Shown here piece by piece: positions 61,738 to 64,000 of a stretch of DNA of 64,000 bases (position 1 is the first letter of the stretch; each line of letters begins with the position of its first letter). The notes beneath the pieces are model-generated. The model was not told the origin of the DNA, searched no databases, and saw only the letters and a program-made list of their open reading frames with translations. The translations under genes were made by a program, and so were the position numbers. Source of the DNA: Marinifilum sp. D737. GTDB taxonomy: Bacteria; Bacteroidota; Bacteroidia; Bacteroidales; Marinifilaceae. The DNA lies in contig NZ_JANQCD010000001.1 of assembly GCF_026672275.1 (NCBI RefSeq), forward strand, positions 1-64,000, read 5' to 3'.

Positions 61738-63099
61738 ATGCAATTTGAATTGACTCGCGAATATATCGATGAAATTAAAAGAGTAATCGAAGAAAAGAAT
61801 GAAGCTGAGGCAATTGGTTTAATGGAAGAATTGCATCCAGCAGATATTGCCGAAATCTACGATGAATTAAGTATTGATGAGGCAACATTCCTATACCTAT
61901 TACTTGATGGAGATACTGCCGCAGATGTATTGGCAGAATTAGAAGAGGACGATAGAGATCGCTTTGTGAAGACGCTACCTGCAGAAGTAGTTGCTAAAAA
62001 GTTTATAGACAAGATGGACTCTGATGATGCTGCCGATGTTATTGGCGGTTTGTCAGATGAGAAACAAGAAGAGATTCTCTCTCATATTGAGGATATTGAG
62101 CAGGCCGGAGATATTGTAGACCTGCTGCATTATGATGAAGATACTGCCGGTGGTTTGATGGCAAAAGAGCTGGTCATTGTAAATGAAAACTGGACAGTTC
62201 TTACATGTTTGAGAGAATTAAGTCGTCAAGCCGAAGATATTGATGAAATCTACTATGTATATGTTGTTGATGATGATGGAATTTTAAAGGGTACATTGTC
62301 TTTGAAAAAGATGATTCTGAGTCCAACTTCGGCCAAAATTATCAATATATACCAACCTGATGCCATGTCAGTTCATACTGATGAGGAAGATGAAGAGGTT
62401 GCACATATAATGGAAAAATACGATTTGGTTGCCATTCCTGTAGTTGATAGCATTGGACGATTGATGGGACGTATTACCATTGATGATGTTGTGGATGTAA
62501 TTCGTGATGAAGCTGAGAAAGATTACCAAATGGCATCAGGTTTGGCCGAAGATGTTGAAGCTAGTGACTCCATTTGGCTTCAAACAAGAGCACGTCTCCC
62601 ATGGCTAATTATTGGTTTGATAGGTGGAATTTTTGCTGCCATGGTTATATCAGTTCATGAAAAAGGACTTGAACATACCCCTAAACTGGCATTTTTTATT
62701 CCCTTGATTACTGCGATGGCAGGTAATGTTGGAGTACAGTCATCAGCAATTATTGTACAGGCAATTGCCAATAATTCACTTGGTTTCGAAAGTACCTTTA
62801 GCCGTTTGTTGAGAGAATTGGGTGGTGCTTTAATTAATGGATTAACTTGTTCGTTGTTATTATTTTTAAGTACCTATTTTTTAACTGATAATTCTGTAGC
62901 ATTAACTTTGTCTATTTCTGTAGCATTATTTGCAGTTATCATTTTTGCCGCTATTGCAGGAACCGTAATTCCATTAATGTTGAATAAGGTAAAGGTTGAT
63001 CCAGCTGTGGCAACTGGACCATTTATTACGACTTTAAATGATATTGTTGGGTTATTTATTTATTTATCAATCGGAGCGTACTTCTTAATGTCTATTTAA
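61738..63099 (+). CDS. mgtE: Magnesium transporter MgtE
   Basis: 453 residues. The N-terminal superhelical domain (about 1-130) with repeats such as LHPADIAEIYDEL is followed by two CBS domains (about 135-260) and five hydrophobic helices (about 285-450). GNVGVQSSAIIVQAIA lies in the transmembrane region, as in MgtE. Acidic residues in the N and CBS domains sense cytosolic Mg2+ and close the channel. No Mg riboswitch was recognised upstream, which lies directly behind rsmA. Confidence 0.96.
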   Translation: MQFELTREYIDEIKRVIEEKNEAEAIGLMEELHPADIAEIYDELSIDEATFLYLLLDGDTAADVLAELEEDDRDRFVKTLPAEVVAKKFIDKMDSDDAADVIGGLSDEKQEEILSHIEDIEQAGDIVDLLHYDEDTAGGLMAKELVIVNENWTVLTCLRELSRQAEDIDEIYYVYVVDDDGILKGTLSLKKMILSPTSAKIINIYQPDAMSVHTDEEDEEVAHIMEKYDLVAIPVVDSIGRLMGRITIDDVVDVIRDEAEKDYQMASGLAEDVEASDSIWLQTRARLPWLIIGLIGGIFAAMVISVHEKGLEHTPKLAFFIPLITAMAGNVGVQSSAIIVQAIANNSLGFESTFSRLLRELGGALINGLTCSLLLFLSTYFLTDNSVALTLSISVALFAVIIFAAIAGTVIPLMLNKVKVDPAVATGPFITTLNDIVGLFIYLSIGAYFLMSI

Positions 63100-63340
63100 T
63101 TCAAAAATAGAGGGCATAATTTTAAAATTGGAAGCCATAAATTTTGATTTATAAAAAGTTGAACAAAAAAGAATTTCATTGGTCGGATTTTTTTAGGTTT
63201 TTCTTAACTTTGCATGAGGTTTCTGGGGATCTTGTAAATTATTGTAGATGAATGATTTGTAAAATCACCAAGCCAAGATAGTTTTTCGAAAGGAAAATTA
63301 ATTTATACCATTTTATAAAATACCTCCAAAAAAAAGAATT
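63100..63340. other. Spacer between mgtE and purH with promoter
   Basis: 241 bases. TAACTTTG at 63205-63212, with TTG 23 bases upstream at 63179-63181, is a good promoter for purH. No clear terminator after mgtE and no purine riboswitch was recognised. Confidence 0.5.
63179..63212 (+). promoter_or_regulatory. Promoter of purH
   Basis: TTG-N23-TAACTTTG, near the Flavobacterium-type consensus. It leaves a leader of about 120 bases before the ATG. Confidence 0.6.
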
Positions 63341-64000
63341 ATGAAGAGAGCTCTTATCAGTGTTTTTGATAAAACAAATGTTGTTGAGTTTGCTAAGGAA
63401 CTAACCGAAATGGGTTGGGAAATTATTTCAACAGGTGGAACATCTGCAAAGTTTAAAGCAGAGGGAATTCCTGTAATGGATGTGTCTGATTTGACTAAAT
63501 TTCCTGAGTGTTTCGATGGTCGTTTAAAAACCATTCATCCACATGTGGAAGGTGGTATTCTTGCAATTCGCGACAATGAAATACACCAAAAACAAATGGT
63601 TGAGTTGGGGATCGATCCAATTGATATTGTTGTTTGTAACCTTTATCCGTTCAAACAAACGGTTTTAAATCCTGATTCAACTCATGAAGATATTGTTGAA
63701 AATATCGATATAGGTGGACCAACCATGTTAAGAGCTGCAGCTAAAAATTACAATTTTGTTTCAGTGATTACCGATCCGGAAGATTATTCAAAAGTAATTG
63801 AAGAATTAAAGGAGTCAGGAGAAACTAGCAAGGAGACAAAAGAATATTTAGCAGCTAAGGTTTTTGAACACACAGCACATTACGATGCTTTGATTTCTGG
63901 TTATTTCAATAAAAAATTGAATGTGAAATCACCAAAAACTTTAACCCTAACATACGAAAAGAAACAAGATCTTCGTTACGGAGAAAACCCGCATCAAAAT
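63341..64000 (+). CDS. purH: Bifunctional purine biosynthesis protein PurH, 5' part
   Basis: 220 codons are present and the frame stays open at the window edge; the full protein is about 500 residues. The start MKRALISVFDKTNVVEFAKEL is the IMP cyclohydrolase domain, with ISTGGTSAKF and VCNLYPFKQT. IDIGGPTMLRAAAKNY, which is diagnostic for PurH, follows, and YGENPHQN at the edge starts the AICAR transformylase domain. It makes the last two steps of IMP synthesis. Confidence 0.97.
   Translation, partial: MKRALISVFDKTNVVEFAKELTEMGWEIISTGGTSAKFKAEGIPVMDVSDLTKFPECFDGRLKTIHPHVEGGILAIRDNEIHQKQMVELGIDPIDIVVCNLYPFKQTVLNPDSTHEDIVENIDIGGPTMLRAAAKNYNFVSVITDPEDYSKVIEELKESGETSKETKEYLAAKVFEHTAHYDALISGYFNKKLNVKSPKTLTLTYEKKQDLRYGENPHQN

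Overview
The window is a stretch of chromosome from a member of the Bacteroidota, most likely a marine, facultatively anaerobic member of the Bacteroidales/Marinilabiliales (tentatively near Marinifilaceae). Several things point there: TAnnTTTG-type promoters, few Shine-Dalgarno sites, gene families largely typical of that phylum (DUF4286, DUF5686, TlpA-like lipoproteins) and AT-rich spacers full of small hairpin repeats. No rRNA, CRISPR array, integrase, transposase or prophage gene was seen. One tRNA gene (tRNA-Leu, anticodon UAG) is present.

Region 1 (1-9.6 kb) is a respiratory locus. A three-gene membrane module (Tat-exported iron-sulfur lipoprotein, ten-helix NrfD/ActC-like quinol protein, monohaem cytochrome c) precedes napA-napG-napH-napB-napD. 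There is no napC. The three-gene module plus NapGH probably feeds quinol electrons through NapB to periplasmic nitrate reductase. Region 2 (9.6-21.3 kb) holds an AraC/GyrI-type regulator, then an Lrp/AsnC regulator divergent from a four-subunit 2-oxoacid:ferredoxin oxidoreductase and an aminotransferase. These are followed by a cytoplasmic molybdopterin oxidoreductase with a fused DmsB-DmsC-like partner, and by a methionine gamma-lyase-type PLP enzyme. Together they suggest anaerobic amino-acid oxidation. The spacers here are unusually rich in repeats.

Region 3 (21.3-22.0 kb) has no gene but carries two related arrays of about 20-bp units with a conserved nine-base core, the most unusual feature in the window. 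Region 4 (22-44 kb) is housekeeping: rmuC, lpxH, a thioredoxin-fold lipoprotein, ribF, a divergent membrane pyrophosphatase, a Rieske-like lipoprotein, greA, a HIT protein, ruvC, a DMT permease, a TPR protein, serS, rpmA-rplU, a bifunctional nuclease, a beta-propeller protein and nucleoside-uptake genes. Region 5 (44-64 kb) has thyA and folA split by a four-helix-bundle (23S-IVP) gene sitting inside inverted repeats. It continues with clpX, clpP, tig, tRNA-Leu, lptB, a DUF5686 outer-membrane protein, tatC, kdsD, recQ, an acetyltransferase-like gene, a flippase-like gene, rsmA, mgtE and the 5' part of purH, which runs off the window.

All functional calls come from reading motifs and from memory of the families; no database search was run.
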